Of a stretch of DNA of 64,000 nucleotides, positions 35,740 to 43,887 are shown one piece after another. This DNA is from Rhodoferax sp. Lineage in GTDB: Bacteria > Pseudomonadota > Gammaproteobacteria > Burkholderiales > Burkholderiaceae_C. The notes under the pieces were generated by a model, which was given only the letters and a program-made list of their open reading frames with translations, did not search any database and was not told the origin of the DNA. Location: the NCBI RefSeq assembly GCF_028714215.1, contig NZ_JAQTMS010000003.1, positions 62,001-126,000 of the forward strand. The letters run 5' to 3'. A program made the translations under genes and the position numbers. The first letter of the stretch is position 1. Each line of letters begins with the position of its first letter.

Positions 35740-37455
35740 TCAGGCCAAAAATGCAAACTGCTTTTCGGAGAACAAGCGGATGCAGGCGTCGACCACCGTC
35801 GCGTCATAAGCGACGCCCCGGCCGCGCGCCATGTCCTGCAACGCGGCTTCGATCCCCAGGGCTGCCCGATAAGGTCGATCCGAGGCCATCGCCTCGACCA
35901 CGTCGGCCACCGCGAGGATGCGCGACTCCAGCAGGATTTGCTCGCCCCTCAACCCCCGCGGATAGCCCGAGCCGTCCAGCCTTTCGTGGTGCTGCAACAC
36001 CATGCTGGCGATGGGCCAGGGGAATTTGATGTCCTTGAGAATATCGAAACCGGCCTGAACGTGATTCTGGAGCAGCATGAATTCGATCGTCGTCAGCTTG
36101 CTGGGTTTGGCCAGAATTTCTGCCGGGACCGCGATTTTTCCCAGATCGTGAATGCTGGCAGCAAGTTCGATGCCATGATTCGTGTCTTCCGGCCGGCTCA
36201 GTTCCCGCGCGATGACAACGGCCAGTTGCCCAACCCGGCGTTGATGGCCGGCGGTATAGGGGTCGCGCATTTCCACCGTGTCGGCAATGGCCTTGATGGA
36301 GTCCTCCAGACTCAGCCGCAAGATCTCGGCATGGCGCAGGTGCTCGACGCGAGCACGCAGGGTCTGGATGCCGAAGGCCAGGTCTTCAGCCAGTTTCTGC
36401 AACAGCGCCAGTTCCGCATCGTTGAAAGCGTCGGGCTCCGGCGCATAGAGGGTCAGCACGCCCAAGGTGGCAGCCGCACTCTTGAGCGGCAGCGCAATGG
36501 TGGACCGATAACCGCGCGCCAGCGCGGCCTGGCGCCAGGGCAGCAAGGCCGGGTCGGTCAAGAAGTTCTGATTGCCCTGGACCGCACCGGTCCGAATGGC
36601 CATGCCGGAGGGGCCGCGCCCGCGCTCGCAATCGGCCCAACTGATATTGGCGGTCGCCAAAAAACCGTCATCGTGGCCGTATTGCGCCACCGGGCGCACC
36701 GTCTTGGCCGTGTCCGGCTCGGGAAAACCAACCCACGCCATGCTGTAACCGCCGGTTTCCACGATCAGCCGACAAATCGAGTTCAAGAGTTGGGCCTCGT
36801 TGTCGGCGCGCACCAGCGCCTCGTTGCAGGCACTCAGTGTGCGCAGAGCGCGGACGGCCCGGGCCAGTGCCTGCTCGTTTTGCTTGCGTTGGCTGATGTC
36901 GCGCACCGTGGCTTGCAACACCGGCTTGCCGTCGAGTTCCAGGGCGGTCAGCAACACCTCGGACGGAAACTCGGTGCCGTCGCGCCGGCGATGCAACCAT
37001 TCGAACTGATGGCTGCCATTCTGGTACGCCACGGCAATACGCTGATTGGCCAGGCTCATCGAATCCTCGCCGCCGGGCTGCTTGGGTGGGGACAGCTGTG
37101 CTGGATGCTTGCGGATGAAATCGTCACGCGTGCGGCAGCCGAACATCCGCAGGGCGGCCGGGTTGCAATCGAAAAATCCGTGCTGGTCCAGCAGCATGAT
37201 CGCATCGGGAGACAATTCGAACGTGGTATGGAACTTGGCTGCCATGTTTTGCAGCGCTTGGCCCAGCACCCGCGCCTCGGTCACGCCGGCGGCGCGGTAA
37301 TCAGCCCGCTCGGCCAGCGGCGGGCGAAACTGCGCGTCCTGCAGGGACGCCGGCTTGGCGAACGCGTCAAAAACATGACGCCAGACGCCGGGGCTCAGGG
37401 TCGCTCGGGCGGGCTGGGCCGCACCCGCCCGGTTGCGCAATTTGAAGGTTTTCAT
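35740..37455 (-). CDS. PAS-GAF-HD-GYP phosphodiesterase at the end of the gas vesicle unit
   Basis: About 571 residues with no membrane segment: a PAS domain near residues 75-190 (FELSPDAIMLLDQHGFFDCNPAALRMFG), a GAF domain near 225-370, and HD-GYP with SIHDLGKIAVPAEIL and HHERLDGSGYP. The GAF and HD-GYP parts are nearly the same as the C-terminal half of the 31812-35579 protein. It starts 36 bases after the gvpJ-type stop on the same strand, so it is probably cotranscribed with the gas vesicle genes. The start is uncertain: ATG at 37455 is taken, and ATG or TTG codons lie just upstream. Confidence 0.88.
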   Translation of the reverse strand: MKTFKLRNRAGAAQPARATLSPGVWRHVFDAFAKPASLQDAQFRPPLAERADYRAAGVTEARVLGQALQNMAAKFHTTFELSPDAIMLLDQHGFFDCNPAALRMFGCRTRDDFIRKHPAQLSPPKQPGGEDSMSLANQRIAVAYQNGSHQFEWLHRRRDGTEFPSEVLLTALELDGKPVLQATVRDISQRKQNEQALARAVRALRTLSACNEALVRADNEAQLLNSICRLIVETGGYSMAWVGFPEPDTAKTVRPVAQYGHDDGFLATANISWADCERGRGPSGMAIRTGAVQGNQNFLTDPALLPWRQAALARGYRSTIALPLKSAAATLGVLTLYAPEPDAFNDAELALLQKLAEDLAFGIQTLRARVEHLRHAEILRLSLEDSIKAIADTVEMRDPYTAGHQRRVGQLAVVIARELSRPEDTNHGIELAASIHDLGKIAVPAEILAKPSKLTTIEFMLLQNHVQAGFDILKDIKFPWPIASMVLQHHERLDGSGYPRGLRGEQILLESRILAVADVVEAMASDRPYRAALGIEAALQDMARGRGVAYDATVVDACIRLFSEKQFAFLA

Positions 37456-37491
37456 GTCGTACCAGCCCATTGGGATGGGCGCGCAGCGCAA

Positions 37492-37872
37492 TCACGAAAG
37501 CAACTGATCTCTCTGAACCGGCGCCGCCGAGGGTTGCAACACCGGTTGCGTCTGCTGCAAAGCCTCCAGGCGTTCGATGCGCGCGCTCAACGCCTGCGCC
37601 TGCGGATTTTCCGCTGCCAGCTTGGGATTCAGGTAGGGGCTGCTGGACCACCAGTCAATCCCCATTTCGCGCGCCTTGTCGACCGAACAGATCAGAAGAC
37701 GGATCTGGATCGTCAGCAACTCGATATCGACGATCTTGACCTTGATGTCGCCGGCGATCACCAGGCCTTTGTCCAGGATGCGTTCCAGAACATCCGCCAG
37801 CGTCGCGGAACTGGTGCCATGCGTGATGCTCCTGGGCCTGTTTGGCGGTGTCGCCAATTGCGGGGTATTCAT
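37492..37872 (-). CDS. gvpJ: Gas vesicle protein GvpJ (GvpA family with C-terminal extension)
   Basis: A 126-residue GvpA-family protein. The core TLADVLERILDKGLVIAGDIKVKIVDIELLTIQIRLLICSVDKAREMGIDWW matches the GvpA fold, and the GIDWW end with a Pro/Gln/Ala-rich extension is typical of GvpJ or GvpM. Such minor shell proteins are thought to nucleate the vesicle tip. It is the last recognisable gvp gene of the structural unit, 59 bases after gvpK. Confidence 0.88.
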   Translation of the reverse strand: MNTPQLATPPNRPRSITHGTSSATLADVLERILDKGLVIAGDIKVKIVDIELLTIQIRLLICSVDKAREMGIDWWSSSPYLNPKLAAENPQAQALSARIERLEALQQTQPVLQPSAAPVQRDQLLS

Positions 37873-37931
37873 GTCTTTCTATCCTGTTGCGTCAGCAGCT
37901 CGGGGGACGCCCGGTCTGTCTGTTGGCGTTG

Positions 37932-38258
37932 TTACAGCAATTTGCCCAGCGGGCCGAGATCCAGATTCAGATCTTTGTCCGTCAAGCCGAATTCTTTTTT
38001 TAACCAGACCATTTGCTTGTCCAATTCAAGAAAAGTCAAACCCAGGCGTTCGATCTCGTCTTCCGTCAGCGAACCCCCTTCGATGCGCCTGATCGCCTGC
38101 TTTTCCAGCAACTGCCGGACCAGTTCCACCAGTGTCAGGACCAGTTGCCCCAGACCGTTCTTGACAGTCTCCGGATCGAGCGCGATGCGGGGCGACGGAT
38201 TGGCTTTTTCGGCACTTTTGTTCTCCTCGGGAAAGAGAAACACCTGGGCTGTGTTCAT
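37932..38258 (-). CDS. gvpK: Gas vesicle protein GvpK
   Basis: A 108-residue protein with the GvpK core (IALDPETVKNGLGQLVLTLVELVRQLLEKQAIRRIEGGSLTEDEIERLGLTFLELDKQM). GvpK is one of the minor proteins needed for gas vesicle formation in most clusters. AGGAGG precedes the ATG, which overlaps the stop of the upstream GvpA-family gene (ATGA). Confidence 0.95.
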   Translation of the reverse strand: MNTAQVFLFPEENKSAEKANPSPRIALDPETVKNGLGQLVLTLVELVRQLLEKQAIRRIEGGSLTEDEIERLGLTFLELDKQMVWLKKEFGLTDKDLNLDLGPLGKLL

Positions 38259-38449
38259 GCGACCTCCTGCATCAATTTGCGCTGCACAATCGCCGTCTCA
38301 ACCGAGGTCAGGAGCAGGTTCAAATTCAAATAGATCAGATCCACACCAGCCACCGAGATCACAATTTCGCCCATCGCCACCACGCCCGTGTTGAGCACCC
38401 GGTCCAGCAGCTCGCACAAGGAAGAGTTCTTCTCCACAGCCAATCCCAT
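38255..38449 (-). CDS. Small GvpA-family protein, GvpS/GvpM type
   Basis: A 64-residue protein of the GvpA family: LCELLDRVLNTGVVAMGEIVISVAGVDLIYLNLNLLLTSVETA. The SVAGVDLIYL core is the pattern seen in GvpS, a minor vesicle protein. I start at the ATG at 38449 because GGGAG stands 7 bases before it; a TTG at 38476 overlapping the upstream TPR gene stop is an alternative. It overlaps gvpK by ATGA. Confidence 0.85.
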   Translation of the reverse strand: MGLAVEKNSSLCELLDRVLNTGVVAMGEIVISVAGVDLIYLNLNLLLTSVETAIVQRKLMQEVA

Positions 38450-38472
38450 CACGCAGCTCCCGCGTCCATCGG

Positions 38473-39012
38473 TCAATCTTCCTGGTCCAGCAAGCGCTCG
38501 TACATGCTGCGCGCCATGTGCTGGTTGCCGGCGCGCTCATGGCCTTCGGCCAGTGCCAACAACTCGGCCTTCGCCGCGTCTGCCTGAGGCGTCCCCGCAT
38601 GATCTTCCACCAGCGTCCAGAGCAACTCGGTCGCCTCCCGCTGCTTGCCCTCCTTGCGGTAATGTTGCGCCATGGTGAAAAGGTGCTCCAGCAGCGGTTG
38701 GCTGGCAGCGGCGCTGGCAAGGCCTTCGGCCAACGCCGCCAACTCCGCCCTTGCCGTGTCCGCCTGAGGGGTCTCGGAACGTTCTTCCACAAGCGTCCAG
38801 AACAGTTCCTTGGCGCGCTGGATATTCCCCTCCTTGCGGTGTCGTTGCGCTATGGCGAGAAGCCGCTCCAGCAGTTCCCGGCTCATCTCGCAACTGATCT
38901 CCTTTTCCGCGGCGCAAACAGCAGCGCTGCCGGGTGCAGCGCCGGCCTCGGGAGCCAGATTCACTGACTCCGCCAGCGCTTCGTCTTTGTCAAATTCCAC
39001 TGCATTCGTCAT
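38473..39012 (-). CDS. TPR-repeat protein of the gas vesicle cluster
   Basis: A 179-residue soluble protein. After an acidic N-terminus come two near-identical TPR-like repeats of about 49 residues: LLERLLAIAQRHRKEGNIQRAKELFWTLVEE and LLEHLFTMAQHYRKEGKQREATELLWTLVED, each followed by a PQAD[TA]A[RK]AEL helix. A third partial repeat closes the protein. I do not recognise a named gvp family. The place between the ArsA-like gene and the gvpS-like gene suggests a scaffold or chaperone adaptor. GGAGAAA precedes the ATG. Confidence 0.75.
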   Translation of the reverse strand: MTNAVEFDKDEALAESVNLAPEAGAAPGSAAVCAAEKEISCEMSRELLERLLAIAQRHRKEGNIQRAKELFWTLVEERSETPQADTARAELAALAEGLASAAASQPLLEHLFTMAQHYRKEGKQREATELLWTLVEDHAGTPQADAAKAELLALAEGHERAGNQHMARSMYERLLDQED

Positions 39013-39024
39013 GACATTTCTCCG

Positions 39025-40986
39025 TTATGTTGCATAGAGGGCGCGGCCGAGTACGCGCAGCCGCTCGAACCCGCGTGGCTCGTCCTGTCGAAACACCAGC
39101 GCCAGGTGCCGATCCGCGCATGTCGTCCGATAGCGCTCCAGCAGCGGCTGCTGGGCGCGGCGCAAGGCCGAGCAGATGGGGCAGGAAGAGGGTGGCGTCA
39201 GCAGGTTGACAAACAGGATAGGCACCGCCACCCCAAGTCGTTGACAGGCGGCCAGCAGATCGAGCGTCTCGGCATATGCCATCTCGGTAGGAATGGTCAC
39301 CGCCAGCAACGCCGCCTGCCTGGCGTCGACCAGCAGGCGCCGAAACAGCTTCAATTTTTTGGATAGATCAACCATCAACTCACAGATCCTGGGCAACCAG
39401 AAGACGTCCCGGTATTTCAGGAATAGAGCAAAGAAAGTCTTGAGCCATTTTTCGATCAGTTCGGGCATTTCCAGAAAACGCAGCAGGTGCCCGGTCGGTG
39501 CAGTATCCAGCACAAAACAGTCATACCGCTTGCGATCCATCAAGTCCACGATGCGGGCCAGAGACAGCATTTCGTCCAGACCCGGCGGAGCCACGTCCAG
39601 CATCCGCTCCATGACTTCCCGGTCGAACGCGAAATCGGTTCCGGCCTGTTCCGTGCCGCGACCGAAGACCGCGCTGATCTCGGTCGCGTAGTCCCGTTTC
39701 AGGCGCTCATACTCGGCCTGGGCGTCCAACTCGATCACGCTCAGTCCGGGCGCGACCCGGGTTTCCTGTGCGCCAATCTCGCAACCCAGACAAGCGGCCA
39801 GCGAATGGGCCGGGTCGATGGAAAAAAGCAGTATCTCCTTGCCGCGTCGCTCCTGTGCCAGCCGCAACGCCGAGGCGCAGGCCAGGGTGGTCTTGCCGAC
39901 GCCGCCCTTGCCGGCGAACAAAATGAGCTTCATCGAAGCTGCCGGCAAGGGTGCCGGATGGCTTACCGGTGAGTGCCCCGTGATGACGTTGTTGAACCCG
40001 CCGCCGGGCACCACCGCGGCAAGCGGCCAGTCATCAGCTTGCGCCAGGGGCCGAGCCTGCTCCCACAGGCTCAACAAGCGCTCTGCTCCCCGCACCTCGT
40101 CAAGCAACAGGGGCAGCCCCCAGAAGGCGTATTTTGAAAACACCTGCGTGAGTTCCTTCAGCTCAAGCCTCTGCCTTGACGCCCATTCAGCGCAGACCGG
40201 GCAGCCGGATGGTTGCGACAGCAAGCCGTTGACGACGACCTCGCGCACCGGCAAGCCAAGCCGCTCCAACTCGCGCAGCATCACCTGTGTCACATGGATG
40301 CTCAAGGTCTCGGCCAGCATCACCGGCACGAAGCGACACCGCTTGGGCGAACGCAGCAGCGTCCACAAATTCTTCAGGTCAGCCAGGGTCTGTTCCAGAT
40401 AAAGATCGACAGCCTCTTTGCAGTAGGCGCCGCGGTACAGCCGCGCCATATACCGGTACTTGGCCAGCATCGCGTCCAGCGCCGCAACCCAGCGGCGCAT
40501 CAGTGCCGGAAGCCCCAGGAGCTTGAGCGTATGCCCGGCCGGCGCCGTGTCCACCACGATACAGGCGTAGCGCTGCTGCTTCACCCAAGCCATGATTTCC
40601 AGCAAAGCCATCATCTCGTCCAGACCCGGTATCGACAGGTCCAGAAACCGGGCCACATCGGACGGGTCCAAAAAAGTACCGCGCAGGGCAATCGTGCGAA
40701 GGTGTTCCTGATGCTGCGTCTTGAAGCGTTGCAGGCTCTGCTGTGGGTCAATTTCACATAAGGCCAGATTCTTCGGCGCTGCCGAGCCGGCAAAACAATC
40801 CAACAGCGAATGAGCCGGGTCAGTGGAGACCAACAGGAAGGAAGCGGCCGGATGCCGACGCGCCAAATCCAGGGCGGCGGCAGAGGCGCAAGTTGTCTTG
40901 CCAACCCCTCCCTTGCCGCCAAAAAGCAGCAGACGAAGCCCGTCTTCCCGCAAAAATCCCGGAACGGCGGCTGGTTCCACGATCAC
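39025..40986 (-). CDS. Double ArsA/Get3-type ATPase of the gas vesicle cluster
   Basis: A 653-residue protein made of two ArsA/Get3 domains. The first P-loop is GGKGGVGKT at residues 23-31, the second GKGGVGKT near residue 355. Each half has a switch Asp motif (STDPAHSLLDC, SIDPAHSLAAC), a VVDTAPAGHTL or VLDTAPTGHLL motif, and a CPVC or CPIC pair as in the Get3 zinc site. It lacks the Cys triad position I would expect of an arsenite pump and no ars gene is nearby. A tail-anchored or hydrophobic-protein chaperone role for GvpA-type proteins is plausible. It starts with GTG overlapping the gvpG stop. Confidence 0.85.
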   Translation of the reverse strand: MIVEPAAVPGFLREDGLRLLLFGGKGGVGKTTCASAAALDLARRHPAASFLLVSTDPAHSLLDCFAGSAAPKNLALCEIDPQQSLQRFKTQHQEHLRTIALRGTFLDPSDVARFLDLSIPGLDEMMALLEIMAWVKQQRYACIVVDTAPAGHTLKLLGLPALMRRWVAALDAMLAKYRYMARLYRGAYCKEAVDLYLEQTLADLKNLWTLLRSPKRCRFVPVMLAETLSIHVTQVMLRELERLGLPVREVVVNGLLSQPSGCPVCAEWASRQRLELKELTQVFSKYAFWGLPLLLDEVRGAERLLSLWEQARPLAQADDWPLAAVVPGGGFNNVITGHSPVSHPAPLPAASMKLILFAGKGGVGKTTLACASALRLAQERRGKEILLFSIDPAHSLAACLGCEIGAQETRVAPGLSVIELDAQAEYERLKRDYATEISAVFGRGTEQAGTDFAFDREVMERMLDVAPPGLDEMLSLARIVDLMDRKRYDCFVLDTAPTGHLLRFLEMPELIEKWLKTFFALFLKYRDVFWLPRICELMVDLSKKLKLFRRLLVDARQAALLAVTIPTEMAYAETLDLLAACQRLGVAVPILFVNLLTPPSSCPICSALRRAQQPLLERYRTTCADRHLALVFRQDEPRGFERLRVLGRALYAT

Positions 40987-41369
40987 ACCCTGGCAGCAAC
41001 GTTCGGCAAGAAACTGGCGACCAGCGTTTCTTCTTCCTGTTCTTCTTCGTCCTCAAACTCTTCTTCGTCCTCTTCTTCTTCCTCGTCCTCTTCTTCCTCT
41101 TCTTCCTGGTCCTCTTCATCGCCTTCTTCACCCTCTTCGGCCAGCCCCTCCTCCCGGTCCCGGATGGCGTCCAGGCGGTCGAGCAGCTGCGCCTCGGCGG
41201 TCTCGAACTCCTGTTCCGTGATCGCTCCGGTATCGAGCTTCATGTAAAGCTCGCTGAGCGAACGGGTCACGGCCTCGGCCTCTCCGGCCTGCTCCTTCTG
41301 CACCGCATCGTTGATTTCCCTGAAAATCCACAGCAACGGCGAGATCAGCAGATTGTCGAGAATCAACAT
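40983..41369 (-). CDS. gvpG: Gas vesicle protein GvpG with a poly-acidic tail
   Basis: A 128-residue protein. The first 80 or so residues are the GvpG family (NLLISPLLWIFREINDAVQKEQ, LSELYMKLDTGAITEQEFE, EAQLLDRLDAIRD). The last part is almost entirely Glu and Asp (about residues 80-120). It starts at the ATG at 41369, 10 bases after the gvpF stop. GvpG is a minor assembly protein. The acidic tail is much longer than I would expect in the family. Confidence 0.9.
   Translation of the reverse strand: MLILDNLLISPLLWIFREINDAVQKEQAGEAEAVTRSLSELYMKLDTGAITEQEFETAEAQLLDRLDAIRDREEGLAEEGEEGDEEDQEEEEEEDEEEEEDEEEFEDEEEQEEETLVASFLPNVAARV
41027..41145. repeat. Pyrimidine-rich CTT/CTC tract in gvpG
   Basis: The plus strand here is nearly all C and T in CTT/CTC/TCT triplets, encoding the Glu/Asp run of GvpG on the minus strand. 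Triplet slippage would keep the frame and vary the tail length. Confidence 0.8.
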
Positions 41370-41379
41370 GGGGCAATCC

Positions 41380-42141
41380 TCAAGCCTGCAACGCAACACT
41401 GACGAAGTGGTGCGGCGCCCAAGGACCGTTGAAATCAAAGGAAAAATTGTTGTCAAAACGATTGGCCGCGTCGAAAACACCGTCCTCGAAAGCCTTCTGG
41501 GCACCGCGCTCCACCAGACAGGCCAGGTGCATCACTTCCTTCTCTTCGCGCGACGGATTCTGTTTGACGTCGACGCAGCGCGGACCCAGCACTTCCATCA
41601 CGGTCTCGGCGTGCTGCTCGCGGTCCTGCGTCAACAGGTGATCGAACAGGCGTCCCATTTCGATCTTGTCATTCTGTGAGGGTCCGTGCTGTTTTCCAAG
41701 CATGGCATCGCGCAACTCCGCCAGATCCGGGTGATGGGTCACCATGTACTCAAAAATGTTCGGCACATCGAGGACGACACGCAGCCCCAACTCGACTTTG
41801 CCGCGCACCTTGTCCAACTGCTCGACAAAAGTGCTGCCGTTCTGTTTCAGGATATTGAGCAGCGCCTTGTTGCTGGCGGCAATGGTGCCGAACGCCACCG
41901 GCAGCACCGTCGTCTCTTCCATCAGTCGCTTGATGACGACGTTATGCGCCGCCAGATTCTTGCGCTCGGGCCGAATGCGTTTTTCAGTGATGTCGCTGAC
42001 CACCGCGGCCAGGGGACCCTGGGATATCACATAGACTGGCGCGCCGTTGATTCCGATGTTCCCGTAGACAGGATGCGATTCAACTGCGTCGGCAATCGCG
42101 TACAGGTAGTGACCGGGCTCCAGCCGGGTTTCAATGCTCAT
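41380..42141 (-). CDS. gvpF: Gas vesicle protein GvpF/GvpL (copy 1)
   Basis: A 253-residue GvpF/L protein. Landmarks are GHYLYAIADA at the start, LAAVVSDI, LAAHNVVIKRLMEETTVLPVAFGTIA, and the C-terminal NFSFDFNGPWAPHHFV that matches the family ending GPWPPYNFV. GvpF and GvpL are minor structural or assembly proteins that bind GvpA. The start overlaps the stop of the small upstream gene by ATGA. A second copy lies at 47629-48468. Confidence 0.93.
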   Translation of the reverse strand: MSIETRLEPGHYLYAIADAVESHPVYGNIGINGAPVYVISQGPLAAVVSDITEKRIRPERKNLAAHNVVIKRLMEETTVLPVAFGTIAASNKALLNILKQNGSTFVEQLDKVRGKVELGLRVVLDVPNIFEYMVTHHPDLAELRDAMLGKQHGPSQNDKIEMGRLFDHLLTQDREQHAETVMEVLGPRCVDVKQNPSREEKEVMHLACLVERGAQKAFEDGVFDAANRFDNNFSFDFNGPWAPHHFVSVALQA

Positions 42142-42380
42142 GTTTTCACCCCATTGCGAATCCTGCCGGAACTCAGGGTCTTGATATCGCGGACGGTCGC
42201 CACGCGACCGCGCGGGGCCAACCCATACCCGGCCGGAACAGGGTCTTGCCGCAACCGCCGCCAGGTCATGATCTCGCGTCGGCGCCGGTACGCCAGGCCG
42301 CGTTGGTCGCGTCCCGGCACGAGCCGGAAGGCGGCGCTACTCAAGGAAGATGCCAGGCATGAGGATGTTCGGATATTCAT
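42138..42380 (-). CDS. Small orphan gene between gvpV-like and gvpF
   Basis: An 80-residue basic protein that I do not recognise. It has many Arg residues and no membrane segment. GGAG stands about 9 bases before the ATG and the stop overlaps the gvpF start by ATGA. These signals suggest a real translated gene rather than a shadow, possibly needed for coupling gvpF translation. Confidence 0.5.
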   Translation of the reverse strand: MNIRTSSCLASSLSSAAFRLVPGRDQRGLAYRRRREIMTWRRLRQDPVPAGYGLAPRGRVATVRDIKTLSSGRIRNGVKT

Positions 42381-42448
42381 TGCATCACACTCCCAAATTG
42401 ACGAGCAGTAAAACGGCTTGGTTACGGCCGACTTGGGGCCAGCCTATT

Positions 42449-42781
42449 TCAATAGGCCAGGGACCTGCGTTTAAGGCGATCGGTCGGCGCCGTATGAATC
42501 GGCAAGGGCATGGCGGCAAGCGCCTGGTTGGCCTGCGTTTCAGCATAGGGTCGGTCGACCGACCGTTGCAGTCGGACCTGCTTGGTTTCAATTTCAGCCA
42601 CGCGCGCCCGAATTTCAATGCAGCGCCGCTGGGCCCTCTGCATCTCTTTCATGAGTCGCTGTTTTTCCATTTCCAGCATCGACAACTCAAGCAGTGCACC
42701 GGCCGAGGTCCGGATGCGCCGGGCATCCACAATCCCGCCCATGGTCTTGATCTGCTGCACGCCGCGCTTATCAGTGCTCAT
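42449..42781 (-). CDS. Coiled-coil gas vesicle cluster protein (GvpV position)
   Basis: A 110-residue protein from the ATG at 42781, with GGGG about 6 bases upstream. A long charged helix, LLELSMLEMEKQRLMKEMQRAQRRCIEIRARVAEIETKQVRLQRS, predicts a coiled coil, and the tail is Ala/Pro-rich. It lies between gvpN and gvpF, the place of gvpV in the Serratia cluster as I recall it. The homology itself needs checking. The frame upstream of this ATG is a shadow of gvpN. Confidence 0.7.
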   Translation of the reverse strand: MSTDKRGVQQIKTMGGIVDARRIRTSAGALLELSMLEMEKQRLMKEMQRAQRRCIEIRARVAEIETKQVRLQRSVDRPYAETQANQALAAMPLPIHTAPTDRLKRRSLAY

Positions 42782-42791
42782 GGTTTTCCCC

Positions 42792-43802
42792 TTAGCCGAT
42801 TTCTGCCACAAGATTGACGGCGCTGCCGGCGCGGCGCGAGTCGCTGGCGGCCTTCTTGTCGCCCGCAACCGGAACCAGCGCCGGTAGCGGCGGGCAGCAG
42901 CGCGCAATGATTTCATCCAGGCGTTCCAGCCCTGCAACCTGCCCATCGTGCGTTACCTTGAGGCAATCGGCGTTCAGCACGTCATGGCACAGTTGCCGGA
43001 ACGTCGGGTCGCTGGCGGCCACCGTGCCTTTGCGGTTGGCCACGATGCGCCCCAGCATGATGCAGGCACGGATGGTGGGACGGCCGTTGTTGACGCCCAA
43101 CTTGCGGAACTCGCGCACGATGTCGACAATCGATTTCGACTGCCGCCACGGCAGGCCCGACTTGGCCTGCGTGATGGCCACCTCGGTCTCATAGTCGTGG
43201 TGCCCCACTTTGATCGTGATCATGCGGTCCATCAGCGCGTCCTGGGTCTTGTGTACCCCTGCGTACTCCTCCGGATTGCTGGTGAAGATGGCGCTGAAGT
43301 GGGGGTGCACCTGGAGATAGCCATCGCCACTGCGCGCATCCGGGAGTTCCAGCAAGCGCTCCTCCAGAATCGACAGCAGCACGTTGTTGGCTTCGGGGCG
43401 TGAGCGCGTGAACTCGTCGTAGATCAGAGTGAAGCCGTATTTGCAGGCCGTGGTCAGGCGGTTGTCGCCCCATTGCTTGGAGACACTCTCCTCCTGTTTC
43501 AGCACCGAGTGAATGTAGTTGTCGACCACCTTGGTGGAGCGATAACCGGTTTGGCCTCCGATCAGATCGGAACTACCGAATTCGTCGTCCCCATGGATCA
43601 GGATCACCTGGCGGCCCAGTTGCGCCGCCACGTGCATGGCCAGAGCGGTCTTGCCAGTGCCGGCTGGTCCGCTGAAATGAATCGGATAACCGGCCCCTAT
43701 GTAGTCAAGCGCCCGCCCGGCGACGCCCTGGATATAAGGCGTCTCGACAAAATTGGCCTTCTTCTCCAACGTCAGCACTGTCAGCTCTTCAGCTTCGTTC
43801 AT
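42792..43802 (-). CDS. gvpN: Gas vesicle AAA ATPase GvpN
   Basis: A 336-residue MoxR-type AAA ATPase. The Walker A motif GPAGTGKT lies at residues 45-52 and Walker B is in GFTLIYDEFTR; SNPEEYAGVHKTQDALMDRM is the sensor part typical of GvpN. In cyanobacteria and haloarchaea it enhances vesicle widening and binds GvpC and GvpA. I start at the ATG at 43802, which has GAGGAG 8 bases upstream; a GTG at 43811 is an alternative. The C-terminus is Ala/Lys/Arg-rich. Confidence 0.95.
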   Translation of the reverse strand: MNEAEELTVLTLEKKANFVETPYIQGVAGRALDYIGAGYPIHFSGPAGTGKTALAMHVAAQLGRQVILIHGDDEFGSSDLIGGQTGYRSTKVVDNYIHSVLKQEESVSKQWGDNRLTTACKYGFTLIYDEFTRSRPEANNVLLSILEERLLELPDARSGDGYLQVHPHFSAIFTSNPEEYAGVHKTQDALMDRMITIKVGHHDYETEVAITQAKSGLPWRQSKSIVDIVREFRKLGVNNGRPTIRACIMLGRIVANRKGTVAASDPTFRQLCHDVLNADCLKVTHDGQVAGLERLDEIIARCCPPLPALVPVAGDKKAASDSRRAGSAVNLVAEIG

Positions 43803-43887
43803 CGCACCCACTCCTCATGTTGGTTAACACCGATAGCGGCCGGTCGCGCGCCCTGGCTGCCACGCCAAGCCCGGCTCAACTCGCGCC

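Noticed and set aside
40983-41247. Ser-rich plus-strand frames opposite gvpG
   Set aside because: They are the complement of the acidic codon tract of gvpG.
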